Source: Letharia columbiana
Lineage: Eukaryota; Ascomycota; Lecanoromycetes; Lecanorales; Parmeliaceae
Assembly (NCBI RefSeq): GCF_014066305.1
Contig: NW_023501107.1
Span: 186,001 to 250,000 of the forward strand
Direction: 5' to 3'
DNA: 64,000 bases
Part shown: positions 43,548 to 55,497 of the stretch, in pieces
Numbering within the stretch: position 1 is the stretch's first letter
Layout: every line of letters starts with the position of its first letter
Made by a program: the position numbers and the translations under genes
Notes under the pieces: model-generated
What the model was told of the DNA's origin: nothing
Databases searched by the model: none
The model's input: the letters and a program-made list of their open reading frames with translations, nothing else

Positions 43548-46500
43548 ATATACTACCCAAGACATCAACAACGGGTGAGTGACACCAACCAATACATGAT
43601 TTGCTTCACAGTCTCACAGTGTCATTCCACGCAGTGAATGAGAACAGGGCACCGATAGCCTTCAGCTCCGACAGCCCCTCGAAAGGGATCTTGTGCACTG
43701 AACAATGGCATTCCAAGTAGCCTTGACAGCCAATGCAAATGACTTATGCTGACAAACATCATGGACTGCAACTTGTGGCAGAACTACATGAGTGTTGAGA
43801 CCGAAGCTAGACCAAGTGGGAACTGAATTCTCACAACCCAATCCGAAATTCGCCCTTACAGCCAACAGTGCAGCATGCTCATGCTAACCTGTTACCACTG
43901 TTGACAAAATTTTCACTTTGGCTCTAATGTTGCTGGCTTTACAGCACCAACATGCGATTGTACGCAGGACCAAAGGAGATTGTTCTTGTACCGATGGAGA
44001 CACTGGTCATGAAAGACTGAGGCGGAGACATGATCGACATACTCGAGATCTTCGAGAGGCAGGATCGAGATGAACATGAAGCGGGACGGGTTGTCACTTT
44101 TGCTTGTCACTTTGGCATCTCCTTGTGAAGACGTGAAGTCGCTGCAGTGTCTCGCTTGGCTTCTTCTACATCTTTCATCGTAAACTCATGTCTAAAGCTC
44201 GTTTCAGGGAAGGCGGTATGGAGGAACATCCTTGATCTGCCTCTATCTCGAATTCTCATTGTTTGTCGCGAACGCACTTTGACAGCTGCTTCGAACCCTA
44301 ACTGCCATACTTCTTTACACTTCTGAAATTGATATAGTCCGTTGCGACTTTCAAGACCCAATATATCTACTTTGAGCTCCATGGTAAAAACCCAGCAGAC
44401 GCTTCCAACAGCATTTTACATTCACTTCAGCATCCAGTCCACACCACATTCAAAAATCACGGTATATAGGGTTCGACATCTACTCTGGTAGCCCTTACCG
44501 AGGTGTTCTTGTGATCTCCATCGTTCTTGGTTGGGCGCACGCAAATCAACATCACGCTCCGTAATTGCTGTGGCAAACACTGAGGAGCTGCAACAACATT
44601 TGCAAACAGTCGCCGACCCCAGGCAAACTCGTGGAGGAGTGCTGCAACAATCACGAGTACGAGTGCGCTGATCACGCTGTGGCTTACTACCGTGGTGCTA
44701 GTGCCAAGGGTTGAGAGTCTGCAATCAGATGGGGGCTATTTACCCACATCCAAAGTCAATCAACACGTTGTCAACACTTAGCTCAATCATGGTTATTATC
44801 TTGCATTCTATGTGGCAGGGGATTTTCTTCAAACTTTCAATCATCTGGATTAGCCACCCTTTGCCTGGTTGTTTCTCTATGGTTATGACCTCAATCTCCT
44901 TGCTTGTTCTCCTGGACGGTCACTCGCATGACTCCCTTTACATTTTGCAATCTCCCAACTCTCTGGTCGTTTCACCTCTGCCACTACATATCCACCTCTG
45001 ATCTGCTACCTGTGACCTTCAGCTCCTTGCTTGCTTGTCTCTGTCATCATTTGCCTAATCTGGCTTCTCTGCAGATGACCTTCGTCACTTGCTTGTTTCC
45101 CCATCTCTAGGTTTTCAACTTTGTACTTCTGCTTACAAAAGGGCAGCATTTTACACGTATTGCTCTCATCCATAAGCTTGTTGGGAAACACACAACCCAC
45201 TGTACGATTGCTCCAAAATCCCTCACGGCTTAATCCATGTCTTTCTGACTGGTTCTTCTCGACAGTGGAAGCAGCGCGCTCCACGGTTTCACTGATCTTT
45301 ACGAGAGCTAATAAACAGCCGGAGCCTAGGTGCAAGACCTCACCGGGCCCATTTTGCGAACGAAATTGAGGCAATCAGAGATCTCGTTAGCTGGGGATTT
45401 GGGGCCTGGACACGGGGCGAGTGACTATTGAAGAGTTTATATAATATCTCGAGGGCCTACCGACGCGCAAAATCAGAGAACAGTTGGATCTCGCCGTTAA
45501 CGGCCCTCTGCAGGATCGGTACAAAGCTTCTACGGGTGTCCGGGGTATAAAGCCTACTCAGGCAAAATTGAAAGCCTTCCTCTAGCAGCTCAAAAACAAG
45601 AATACCGCTAGCTCGTCGCTCGATGCCAGTAATACGCAACCCGCAAATCCTTATCGGCCTCCATCCCAGCGTACAGCAAAGCATCTTCAAGCAAACTACG
45701 CTCAGACTCAACCAAGGAAGAGACGCAAAACTCTCGACTCTTATTCTCCCATTGAGCTTTTCGGATGGTCTTGGGGATGTCAATCCTCTTTCTCTCATTA
45801 GTCTCTTCCTTCGGACAGCTCTCTTTATCTCGAGACACATCACTCCTCTCTCAGTCCTAGTCTTCAATCGTTCCAGCTCTACCCTCAATCACTCTTTCTT
45901 TATGAGCTCCTATCACTCTTGAAGCTCAATCACAGGAGCTTCGTTCCAAAATCTCTACATTCATATCATCACACTTCCCTAACTTCCGTCAGAGATATCC
46001 ATCCAAGTCCTAAATCTCCAAGTCAGCAATTTTCACAGCATTCAAAACTCTTATATGAATATCGCTATCACTTTCTGAATGTCGAAGAACGTAGTTCTCA
46101 AATACAGTTGGAGGAGACTAAAGCTGGCCTGGCCGTCACAGACGCTGTGCAAGTGGCTTACATGCATTTCACCTAGCCTGTGCAAACTGACCATTACTTT
46201 GGGCCTGCACTTGAGTCCCTTTGCCCAGCTTCTTAGGGTTAGGACACTTGATGAGGAGATCTAAATATTCCAGTCTAAGGAACCATTTACTTGCCATAGT
46301 GCTCCATACCATTGGTACTCAACTATGTTGACCGTGCAAGAGCGGTATCGTTCGAGACAAGCTACATTTCGCTATGGACATCAAAGATTCGGCAATGATA
46401 CACAACAATACACATCTCATCCCCAACGTTGACTGCCAATCCATGACATTCCATGAGGGATTGTATACCTCGACGAGCGCTTCGACGAGGGTTGACATGA

Positions 46501-49500
46501 CACAGAAACAATGGAGACGTTTCTCGAACTTCTTGAAGGAAGACCCAACCTCATGCTACCCATTGACTACTCGCAGCAGGCTACACATATCGGCCTTCAC
46601 GCCAATCGCACTTCGTCACAACGATGTGGCATGAACCCAACGCGAGTTGGGCAGTATCCTGGCGGGCTGCTTTTGGGGATACGTCATATGTCTTTCGTTT
46701 TCCCCCTTCAGCATATGCCTAGCTAGCTTCCTGCGTCGGTGTTGTGATACGGTGTTGAGACACCTGGTGAATGACGTGAGGAACTTAAGAGACCAACAGT
46801 ATGGAGCAAAGATGCTGGGCCTACAAACTGCACTCGCGAATACAAATTGAGGCTTTGTGAAGCGAAAGTCGTTCTATTCTCTGGTGTCCTGAATCTTCTT
46901 AATTTTCTGGATCAGTGCCCTGAGGACTGCGGCGAAGAGATCCGCATTCCTATCGATGAGCGGTCTAAACGGCTGCGAGCATACCAAAGGCGAGACTGGT
47001 CAGGTTAACATCGCCATTCCACATCCGAAAGCCATTTTCTGACCCCAGCGACGAGTGATGGGTTCGGGATTGCTGGTTAACGCCGAAGCCTGTGCCCTTG
47101 CGGCGATAGGGCCGGTAGGCAGCGATCAGTGCAACGGGACCACTTTCGCGACGTCCAGCTCTGCTCCGGAGACAGGACGAGTTCTGCCGACAAAAGCTTC
47201 TAGTTCCACGTTGCCTGCCATCTCCCACCGGAACAAATGAAGACAGCCTCAAAGTTCCTTCGTACACAACAGTCATCTCTTTTCAGCCATCATGACACTC
47301 ATGCCCGGGGACAGCCAATGATCAAATGCCAAAGCCCAGACATTGGGCAAGCCTTTCACCAAATTCCACAGTATGGAGGGTCTTGCTTATATGAAGGTGC
47401 GGCTTCGCTAGAGAATCGTGGCAGGAACCAATCGCAGGCTCGGAAGCGGGAACAGAGGGGCATCTGATGCTGGGCAGGAGACGTGTTTGGAGCTCAATCC
47501 ACGGACAAGCTTCTCTCTGCCTATTTCCAAAAACCGGCAAAGCTGCGTTCAGGCTAAAGAAGGCATAGTACGACTCAGAAGGTCCTCTGAAGACAATGAG
47601 AAACGCATAGAGCAGGCCGCTGATCATGATCTCTACGACAGCTACAAGCAAAAGTACAGTGCCGTTATAGAGAGCAAGGCACAGAAGGATGTGGAGGAGG
47701 CGATGCGTCAAAATATCCGGTAGCAAGAGATTGGCCAATACAAGAAGTAGCTAGAGGCTAAAGTCAACAAGGAGTGGAAGGGGAAGACTCGGCTGGAGAT
47801 ACGAACCAGCATTGAGGCTGAATACGAGCTGAAGCTTGAGAACTTCCTGGGATGATCAATGGTTGGTCCTCGGTCTCTGATGAATTGATGCCAGGATGCT
47901 TTGCTAGGATGTTGCTACCTGATGACCTCCCGACTTCTCATTTACATGGCTACATTGCTACGGGGCCTCCTAGGAAGGGCCTGCTAGGTCTCCGCTTGAA
48001 GGAGAGAAAGCTTTCTGATGCTTAGGCTTGGGATCTGAATGGTGAGGGTCGGTGCTAGGAGGTTGACTACGGATTTCCTTGGCTTTTCGTTTGCTACAGC
48101 CCGTTACGACTCAATGATTACTCTCTGCTTGATCGAAACAGGGTTTTGCTTGAGGATGAAGGAACCTATGGTGCTATAGGTTTGCCCGTTACGACACTTT
48201 TACACCTCGCGTGGTAGCTCGCCTTTACAAAAGGGGGACGCCTGTAGGGGTTGCAATTGCCTCTGAAATTGCAGCCTCTAGGGCTATGCCACATATCGTT
48301 AGCTTAGCTATTTACATCTCCGGTAGCAAGTGATGTCTTACTTGCATACATTGGCGACCTTATGGAAGAGAAGGTTATGGAGAGGGAAGGTATTGGTGAC
48401 CATGGTACGTATTTGCGATAGTGGAATGGACTGTCCTCGCTAACATCGGAATCTAGAGCACTGAGTTCTGGGTATGATACTGGTTTTGTAATCGGCATTC
48501 AACGGGCGAAGAGGGTGTCCAAGCAGGCAGCTGTAACGCTTGCTTTTCTAAATCTCTTTACTGAAGCAAATTTATTGATGATCTATTTCAAGTGAATAGA
48601 GCTCAGAATGCGTACTTCTACCTACTTACGGTGGCGACTTTTTGAAGTCGACGTGATCGTTTCTCTGGCGCTGTTAGTGGATATCGATGCCAATTCTATC
48701 CTTAGGTTGGAGAAATAGAAGATCTCTCCAGCCTACATCATTATCTCTAAATATATCATCTACGTTATGGCACGGGCATCAAGAAAAGAAGCCACACTAG
48801 TTATACATCATTAATGCACTCTGTCATTGGGGGAGGTGTCAGTAGCTGGCAGTCTTGTCAGGTTGGAGCAGGTTCAATCGTTCGACGAGTATCAACCTCT
48901 TCGCTTGAAAGCCTCAGAATGAAGCGAAGATGGCTTTGTGCTCTGTGGTAGCAATTTCACTGTGGCGGTAAGAAAAGTGGAGGTAGGCGAAAAAGCTGAA
49001 GAGGAGGAGCTTACCCAACTCAACATTCTCAATTAAAAACAGACCATCAAGACCAACTGGAAGAGAATCCTATGAGAGATCAGCGTAGGTAAGAAGCAGG
49101 TCGAAGCGGCAATAAGGAATTCAGATAGTTGAGTCCTGTCTCTGAAAGAGTGAACCTGGCCAACCCGGAACAACTGCCCTGGTGTTCGAGCCACAACTAT
49201 TCAGCCGTTCAGTGCAGGGGACCCCTTGGAGGTGGATCCCGTATGACAAGGTCCGATAGGGCGTCCAGATGTGCTATGACGACAGTATTCCTATTGGAAA
49301 AGTGGGCCGCGGTTAAGCGAGTGGTTTCACACACTCCTATCCTAAGAAAATCCTGTATCTTACCCAAAGACACAACGTTCACTCGGACACACTCAACAAG
49401 ACGCACCAAAAAGCTTCTTTCTTTCGAGCAGACAGCTTCCCTATTTAACCCTATCTTGTCCTATCCTCGCGGCATCTTTTCCTCGATCCTCTCTGTCACC

Positions 49501-49510
49501 CTCATTTGCA
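43548..49510. other. Gene-poor stretch with decayed coding fragments
   Basis: Six kilobases without an intact gene. Fragments that read like former protein include 46500-46850 (a membrane-like piece LAGCFWGYVICLSF), 47570-47860 (a charged coiled-coil-like piece with stops, IEQAADHDLYDSYKQKYSAV) and about 48180-48330 (VARLYKRGTPVGVAIASEI). No terminal repeats, reverse transcriptase or transposase motifs were recognised. The right 400 bases contain the promoter and pyrimidine-rich leader of the first HExxH gene. Confidence 0.45.
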
Positions 49511-50902
49511 ATGAATTCCGCATTCAGAAGCAAATACGCGGCCCTCTTGAACGAGGACTGGGTCAAACTTGGGTACCAATCTGAACATGCTGAACATGGT
49601 CTAGGATTGACAAACCAAGTGCACCCTATCTTCCAGCGCACCCAAGCATTGAGGCCACGAGGTGCAGAGCACATCTGGCCCCAATACAAATCAGAGGGCG
49701 AATACGATGCAATGTGCGCTGAGATGGGTACCGTCTTTCAGCTGGCCTCCAAAATGCTCGAATCACCAAAGAGCTTGGAGTTCCTCTACCAAGTTGCCTA
49801 CAGCCCTCGAAAAGTTTCGAACGTAGGCTTCGGCAACCAAGGACGCCCGTGCAAAGAGTTTGGGTGGACCGATCCGCCATTTACGGGGCGTCAAATGGCC
49901 AGGAATGCTCTTCGTCACCTCTCACGTTCCCTTACCTTCGAAATTGGGGATCCTGAAGCCGACCCTGAAGTCCAAGGCTCTTTTGCAGTGACCGCCGCAA
50001 CCCTGGTGCATTTTGGGGCAGGGGTGGCGATAGACGATGTCTCAAGGAAAACGGGTATGGCGAGCAGGATCACTCTCAACGGGTCTTGGATCCTCAAGCT
50101 CAAGGAGCTTGATGCTCAAGAGGGAGACACCACATCTCAGAAGCTGAGCCTTCAAGTGAAGATGGCGATAACACTATGTCACGAAATCGCTGTAAGTACA
50201 TTTCCTTGTTCTTCGAAGGCTATGAGAGGCAGCTCTTGAGTACCCACCAATGCTGCTGGTAGCTATCTCACCTACTCTCTATTATATACATGCTGACTTT
50301 AAGGTTTCTAGCATGCTCTTGCTTTTGCTGTGAGTCGTGAGTATTTAGAGATGTCAATCAGGAATTACAACGCCGCCGACCAGGCACACAAAGAGGGCAG
50401 AGCGTACGAGTACCCGGTCCAGGAGTTGCGTACCGACGAGCCATACTACAGAAAAGAAACAATGGCAGAGATTGGCAATAGCTGGGAGAACCAGGTCTTC
50501 GGTGGGAAGATCAACTGGTCCGGAAACTTAAGTGATCCTCTCTTCGTCAGCAAATGGCCTTCGTTCCTTACCAGCGACGACGACTACATTCCAACACGTG
50601 GGAAGGAAAAGCGTACCGCGAGGAAATACGTCGTATCCCTCCACTTCATTCGAAACATGCACCGGCAGGGCTTCTGGGACAACGTGAGGTCTGAGCATAC
50701 CAATGCTCTGTACATTAAGAAGACTGTCGGGATTGAATACGGTAATCCAGATACAGAGGCTATTTCAGTCAACTCCAGTGAGATCAACTGGCCTCATGAC
50801 GAGGAGAATTCCAGCCGCGTGTCTAGGGAGAAGGATGGTCAGACAATTCCGGATCCGTCAGATTCGCGTGCGAATGAAACGGCGGAAGAACGGAGGGTAT
50901 GA
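49511..50902 (+). CDS. HExxH (zincin-like) family protein A, 423 residues
   Basis: Exons 49511-50191 and 50312-50902; intron 120 nt. First of three tandem paralogues on the same strand. The candidate zinc site is HEIAH (residues 224-228), split by the intron between Ala227 and His228. It is preceded by a helix-like VKMAITLC and followed 52 residues later by MAEIGNSWENQVFGG, whose Glu280 could be a third ligand. Other blocks shared by all paralogues: EDWVKLGY near the N-terminus, GLTNQVHPIF, FQLASKMLESPKSL, YSPRK, KYVVSLHFI, RQGFWDN and ALYIKKTVGI. No signal peptide, so probably cytosolic. I recognise no named family; metallopeptidase activity is inferred only from HExxH. The leader upstream is pyrimidine-rich, as in expressed fungal genes. 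Confidence 0.85.
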
Positions 50903-51641
50903 AGAATGACGATCGTGGATATGTGGCTGTCTTTGGCTGGAGGTAAAGCTCTCTTCCACGTCCACCCATGAGAGCGATTTCGCTGATTTTCCAAGGCCTC
51001 ACAGAATGTGACCCCATACATATACATAGTACCACAATGTCAAGTCTCCACGTCTATCCTTCTTTGAGTTGTATTCTCGCTACTTCGAAGCCTTGTGAGG
51101 CCGGCGCTTATTATCTTCATCCAGTGCATCTACACTGCTTCGAGTCGCATGCTATTGTCTTTATAGAGTCGTGTCAGGGAATGATATCTGGACCAAGTCA
51201 AAACCTGTTGCTTTGAAATCTGAGTCACAGATAGTCCTGCCGATACGTTAGACCCCCAAAGCCAATTTATCAATGTAGAGCCCCTATAACGGAGCCGTGG
51301 CAGTTGCCCAAAGCGTTTATAAACCTAATCTTTCGAAGGACCCCGCACGCCGTTTAAGCGGGATATTTTCAGTCCTGCAGTGAAAGCTCGGAGAATTCTT
51401 CTGCCTTACCTTTCAAGACCTGCATCTTGTCGTCCACTTCGACGCATCACATAAGACAGATTAGACTGCTTAAATTTCCACATCAGACTCTCCATCAAAT
51501 AGCTCGTTCTGAGATAGATCTATCTTCTCGGTCTCCTTCTCCTCTTCGCGCCTTCCCTAAATCAGCGTCTGTCGCATTTTCCTTGTTTCGCGACGGATCT
51601 CTCCCTTCTTATCTCTTCTCGAGCCGAATCCAAGACTCGTA
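50903..51641. other. Spacer between HExxH genes A and B
   Basis: No gene. The 3' half is the promoter and C/T-rich leader of gene B (51500-51625). Confidence 0.5.
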
Positions 51642-52952
51642 ATGGATACCCAATCCAGGAAAAAGATAGGGGTGCTCAAGCCGGAGGACTGGAAGAAGCT
51701 GGGTTACTCCGATTCCACAACACCCAACGACGACGCTGAGGGTCTGACCAACGAGATCGACCCAATCTTTCATTACACTCACCCATCGCTGAGCGTTCCA
51801 ATATGGCATCCTCTCACTAATGCTGAATACGAAGACTACCTAGTGGACATAAGGCAGATGCTCCAGCTAGCATCGTTGTTTCTCCGGTCTCCGCCAAGCC
51901 TGAACGCCGACTACGACCTCTATTACAGCCCACGGGTATATCCGAAAAAGCGTGTGAACTTTGAGGGCCAGCCAGTGCTAGAGTTCCGTCATGTTGAAAC
52001 GACAGAGGCCTATTGGCCGGAGCGAAGAGACCTGGCCAACGCTGCGCTCGACCGGCTTGCAGGTGTAGTAAGCTTTCGGGTTGTTTCAGAGAAGGAAAAC
52101 CCCGACATGGCGGGTGTCATTGGTTTGAACACGCTCTTTCTTGGGGTACATCCTCGCGGAGTGAACATCCAGGATGATACGGACTTGGCCAAAGGCATCG
52201 GCTCGACGGTCTGGATCCACGAAAGACTGATAACCGAACTCAGGCGGTTACGGAACGAAAAAGGTGTCGACAACACCCTCAAAGTTTGCAGCCTTACGGT
52301 AAAAGGAGCTTCAACAATCTGCCACGAGCTCTTCCACGCAAAGTATATGGCAACCGACTCGCCATTGCTCAGAGACACACTAGAGGAAACAAGCCTTCGC
52401 AGGCATGCGGCTATGACGAAGAGCGGACGTCAGAAGGAGGATGTACAGAGCAACGAGCCTTTGCATGAGGATGATACCGACGCAGAAGTGGGGTACGTCT
52501 GGGAGAAGTATGTTTTTGGTGGCCACATTCACTTCGAAGGGGACGTAGACAAGTGCCTCTTCTTTAGCAAGTGGCCATCCTACTGGGCCAGCAAAAACTA
52601 CCACAGAAGGGGTCTGTGGCGCAAGATGATGACGAGGTATGTTGTGGCGATGCACTACATCTTGAACCTTCTCAGGCAGGGATTTTGGGACGACATGAAA
52701 GAAGGGGATCTCACTGCCCTCCAAATCAAGAAATGGATCGGCATCAGAATGAGCTGCCCATATTCTGAACTTGAAGACCCTAATTGGAATATTAACGACT
52801 CAAGCGAGGGCGAGTATCCACTGGTTCGCCCCTCTGTACTAAGAATCTGCAGAGAAAAGGCTGGCGAGGAACTGCAAGTGTCGAGAGCGAACGAATCAAG
52901 GGAAGAGCGGATCGATCGACAGCTCTGGGAACAGACTGAGGCACGCAGCTAA
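51642..52952 (+). CDS. HExxH (zincin-like) family protein B, 436 residues, intronless
   Basis: Middle paralogue, single exon. The metal-site motif is HELFH (residues 228-232) in ICHELFHAKYM, and the downstream motif is DAEVGYVWEKYVFGG with Glu282, 50 residues after the second His. Family blocks are conserved: EDWKKLGY, GLTNEIDPIF, LQLASLFLRSPPSL, YYSPRV, RYVVAMHYI, RQGFWDD and ALQIKKWIGI. Unlike A and C it lacks the intron inside the HExxH codons, with no trace of insertion, consistent with intron loss or a retroposed history. No signal peptide or membrane helix is visible. C-terminus is charged (ESREERIDRQLWEQTEARS). Same caveats on function as protein A. Confidence 0.88.
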   Translation: MDTQSRKKIGVLKPEDWKKLGYSDSTTPNDDAEGLTNEIDPIFHYTHPSLSVPIWHPLTNAEYEDYLVDIRQMLQLASLFLRSPPSLNADYDLYYSPRVYPKKRVNFEGQPVLEFRHVETTEAYWPERRDLANAALDRLAGVVSFRVVSEKENPDMAGVIGLNTLFLGVHPRGVNIQDDTDLAKGIGSTVWIHERLITELRRLRNEKGVDNTLKVCSLTVKGASTICHELFHAKYMATDSPLLRDTLEETSLRRHAAMTKSGRQKEDVQSNEPLHEDDTDAEVGYVWEKYVFGGHIHFEGDVDKCLFFSKWPSYWASKNYHRRGLWRKMMTRYVVAMHYILNLLRQGFWDDMKEGDLTALQIKKWIGIRMSCPYSELEDPNWNINDSSEGEYPLVRPSVLRICREKAGEELQVSRANESREERIDRQLWEQTEARS

Positions 52953-54035
52953 TATCTGGTCGATTCCCAAGGATCCTGGATAGCCAGATATCGTATCCAC
53001 GGTATGCCTTTTGTATTCTTGCCCTCCATGCCGCATGGCTTACATGACTGACACTCTCTTCCAGAGCCTCTCGCCGACAATCTTATTCCCTCCTGACATC
53101 TTCGTCCTGTGACCTACAATCAAATATCTCCACTTCCCTAGGAACGTGTCCACCCTCTTCAGCCAAAATCCTCTTCTACCGGCTAAGTGGCGCGGCGTGT
53201 ATACGGCAATTCTTCCATCCTCATTGCAGAAGCTCTTCTGAAAATACTCTTGACTGCACATGCTTCTCCTAAAATCGTTCATACTCCAATACTCAACGGC
53301 GATAATGCCAAAAGCATATGGTACACTTTCCCATTTCAAGGCTCAGTTGAGCGCAGCGGGACTTCCACGATACATTGGCCAACATATGGAGGTTTCTGGC
53401 CGAAGCTGCAGCTGCTCTGAAGCTCTGAATCCCGCTGTATTTATCTTCCATTGCCTTGATAGCACTTAATCATTCCATCAACTTCGCTTTCGTGACCGCT
53501 ACCAGATATGCTTCTTCCTCGCGACCGTACTACTAAATTAGCTGAAAAGAATTTGGTACATACATATATAGCCATATGTATAGTGGCTTTCCAAGAGATG
53601 CTTTTTTCTCCCCGGATATTGAGGGAATCCTTGTACCGTAAATTCCGAGGCAGGGCATGAGAGATTTTCTCTCCTTTTGCATTTGTCCTCAGTTCAGGGC
53701 AGCAATATCTGCGAGCCTCGGAGTAGAGTTTGAAAAGCGGGTTTCGACAGGGGTCCAACTGTGTTACGGATAAACGTAGACCAACCGGAGGTTGAACTTG
53801 TAATTACCGAGCGCACACTTGGAGGTCAGAGAATTCTTTGTCTGACACAAGCACTCCAGAGACACCTCCTTCACAGCTCCGCACCCTGCAAGACACAGCA
53901 CCTGACTTTACTTCCTCTTACTCCTGTCAGCTTTATCGGTGATCCTTGGACTCGACCTCGTGCTTTTCAGAAGCCTCGTGTTGTTGAATAGTCAAACCTC
54001 AAGTTCCGGATCTGACCCTCAAGAAATCACTCGCA
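52953..54035. other. Spacer between HExxH genes B and C
   Basis: About 1.1 kb with no supported gene; short overlapping frames on both strands only. The last 150 bases are the promoter and leader of gene C. Confidence 0.45.
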
Positions 54036-55497
54036 ATGGCCAATGCTGAAGTCAGAGCAAGATACTCGGATGTCCTGAACAAAGACTGGGCGGCACTCGG
54101 ATTTGTCAGGCTCCAAACTAGGCTTCTGGATGATCTAGGTCTAACAGAAGAGGTACACGATCTGCTCCCAGCTAGGCTTCCGGAAAACTTTGGTCTGACT
54201 GGAGAGATACACGACCTCTTCCAGTTTAACATCCCGGGACGACGCATGAGAATATGGGAAGATCAAACTTTTGAGCAGTACTGGGCGATCCGTGGGTCAC
54301 TCGAACCGGTGTTCCGACTAGCAACAAACTTCCTCCTTTGCCCCGCAAGTCTGGACTGGTTTTATTACCTGATCTACGCCCCTCGTGAGCCTACAGACCC
54401 GGTGATCCTGCACAACGGAGATGCCGTTCAAGAGTATCGGCGCGATGACACGCCGATGGAAACAAGACACCAAAAGGCAAGGGCCGCACTGCAGCGTCTC
54501 GCCATGACACACACAATCTCGCTCGATGACTTCCACGACGAGTACGATGATGAGGGACGCACAATCCCTAGTATGAGGTACCACGAGAAAGGAGTCAACA
54601 TCAAAGATGATGATCCCGAGGAAATAAGCGGCATCCGACCCCACATCGGCATCAGCCAGGACTTCGTTCGGTATCTCATGAATACGTACATGGAAGGGTC
54701 GCAGAGCAGGCCTCGCATGCTCAATATGTGGATCAAAATGGCTGTGACATGGGGACACGAGATTGCTGTAAGTGAAGTCCTGATTCCCTGCTGTGTTCAT
54801 GCTGCCTACTCGGCATCGTCCTGTCAAGCGCAAGGCATCGATTTAAAGCATGTCTCTCTCGGCTTCTTTTCACTGACCGGATATCCTGGAGCTCACTTCT
54901 TTGTTGCGTATTGAGATGCTGACTCGAAACATTTAGCACGCAGCTTGGATGGCGTCTAATCGTAGACTGCTGAGAAACTGCCAGATAGAAACATCCCAGC
55001 GCGTTCATGCGACCGCGAACAAATTTCATCGCGACCAAAAGGAGGCGAACATAAACGAAGACTTGTTCGAGGACGAAAATGTTGCTGAGCCAGGCTACTC
55101 GTGGGAGAATTTTGTCTTCGGAGGGACCATTGAACTCCACGATTTTAAAGCCAGCAATCCTCTTGTCTTTATCAAGTGGCCCAATTTTCTCAAGGGAGCT
55201 CAGGGTCTTAGAAGAGGAGCCTGGAAACCATCGGCGACAGAGTACTTCATTCCCATGCAGTACAGCCTCAGTATCAATTCGCAACAGTGGTGGGACAATG
55301 TCGACCCGGAGGATCCTACCGCTCTTTACATCAAGAAGATCGTTGGGACCAGGGTATACCAGACATCCTTGGACATCGACGATGATTGGAATTCTAGTCA
55401 ATCAAGCGAGGGGATATGGCCCACCGATGAAGAACGCTCCCCAGACCAGTCACAATCGCACCGAGTCTCCAGGATTATACCAGACACGATTATCTAG
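54036..55497 (+). CDS. HExxH (zincin-like) family protein C, 430 residues
   Basis: Exons 54036-54767 and 54937-55497; intron 169 nt, at the same place as in gene A (HEIA|H, residues 241-245). The downstream motif is VAEPGYSWENFVFGG, Glu295 being 50 residues after the second His. Shared blocks: KDWAALGF, FRLATNFLLCPASL, YAPRE, WWDN and ALYIKKIVGT. Near the N-terminus an 18-residue unit is duplicated in tandem (LGLTEEVHDLL and FGLTGEIHDLF; DNA period 54 at 54121-54228), which the other two genes lack. This copy diverges most in the C-terminal half (QQWWDN in place of RQGFWDN). No signal peptide. Gene structure is confident; biochemical role is inferred. Confidence 0.85.

Noticed and set aside
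45990..46260. Fragment EERSSQIQLEETKAGLAV as a CorA-like transporter relic
   Set aside because: Only a vague pattern match, with no GMN-type motif or membrane pair in frame.
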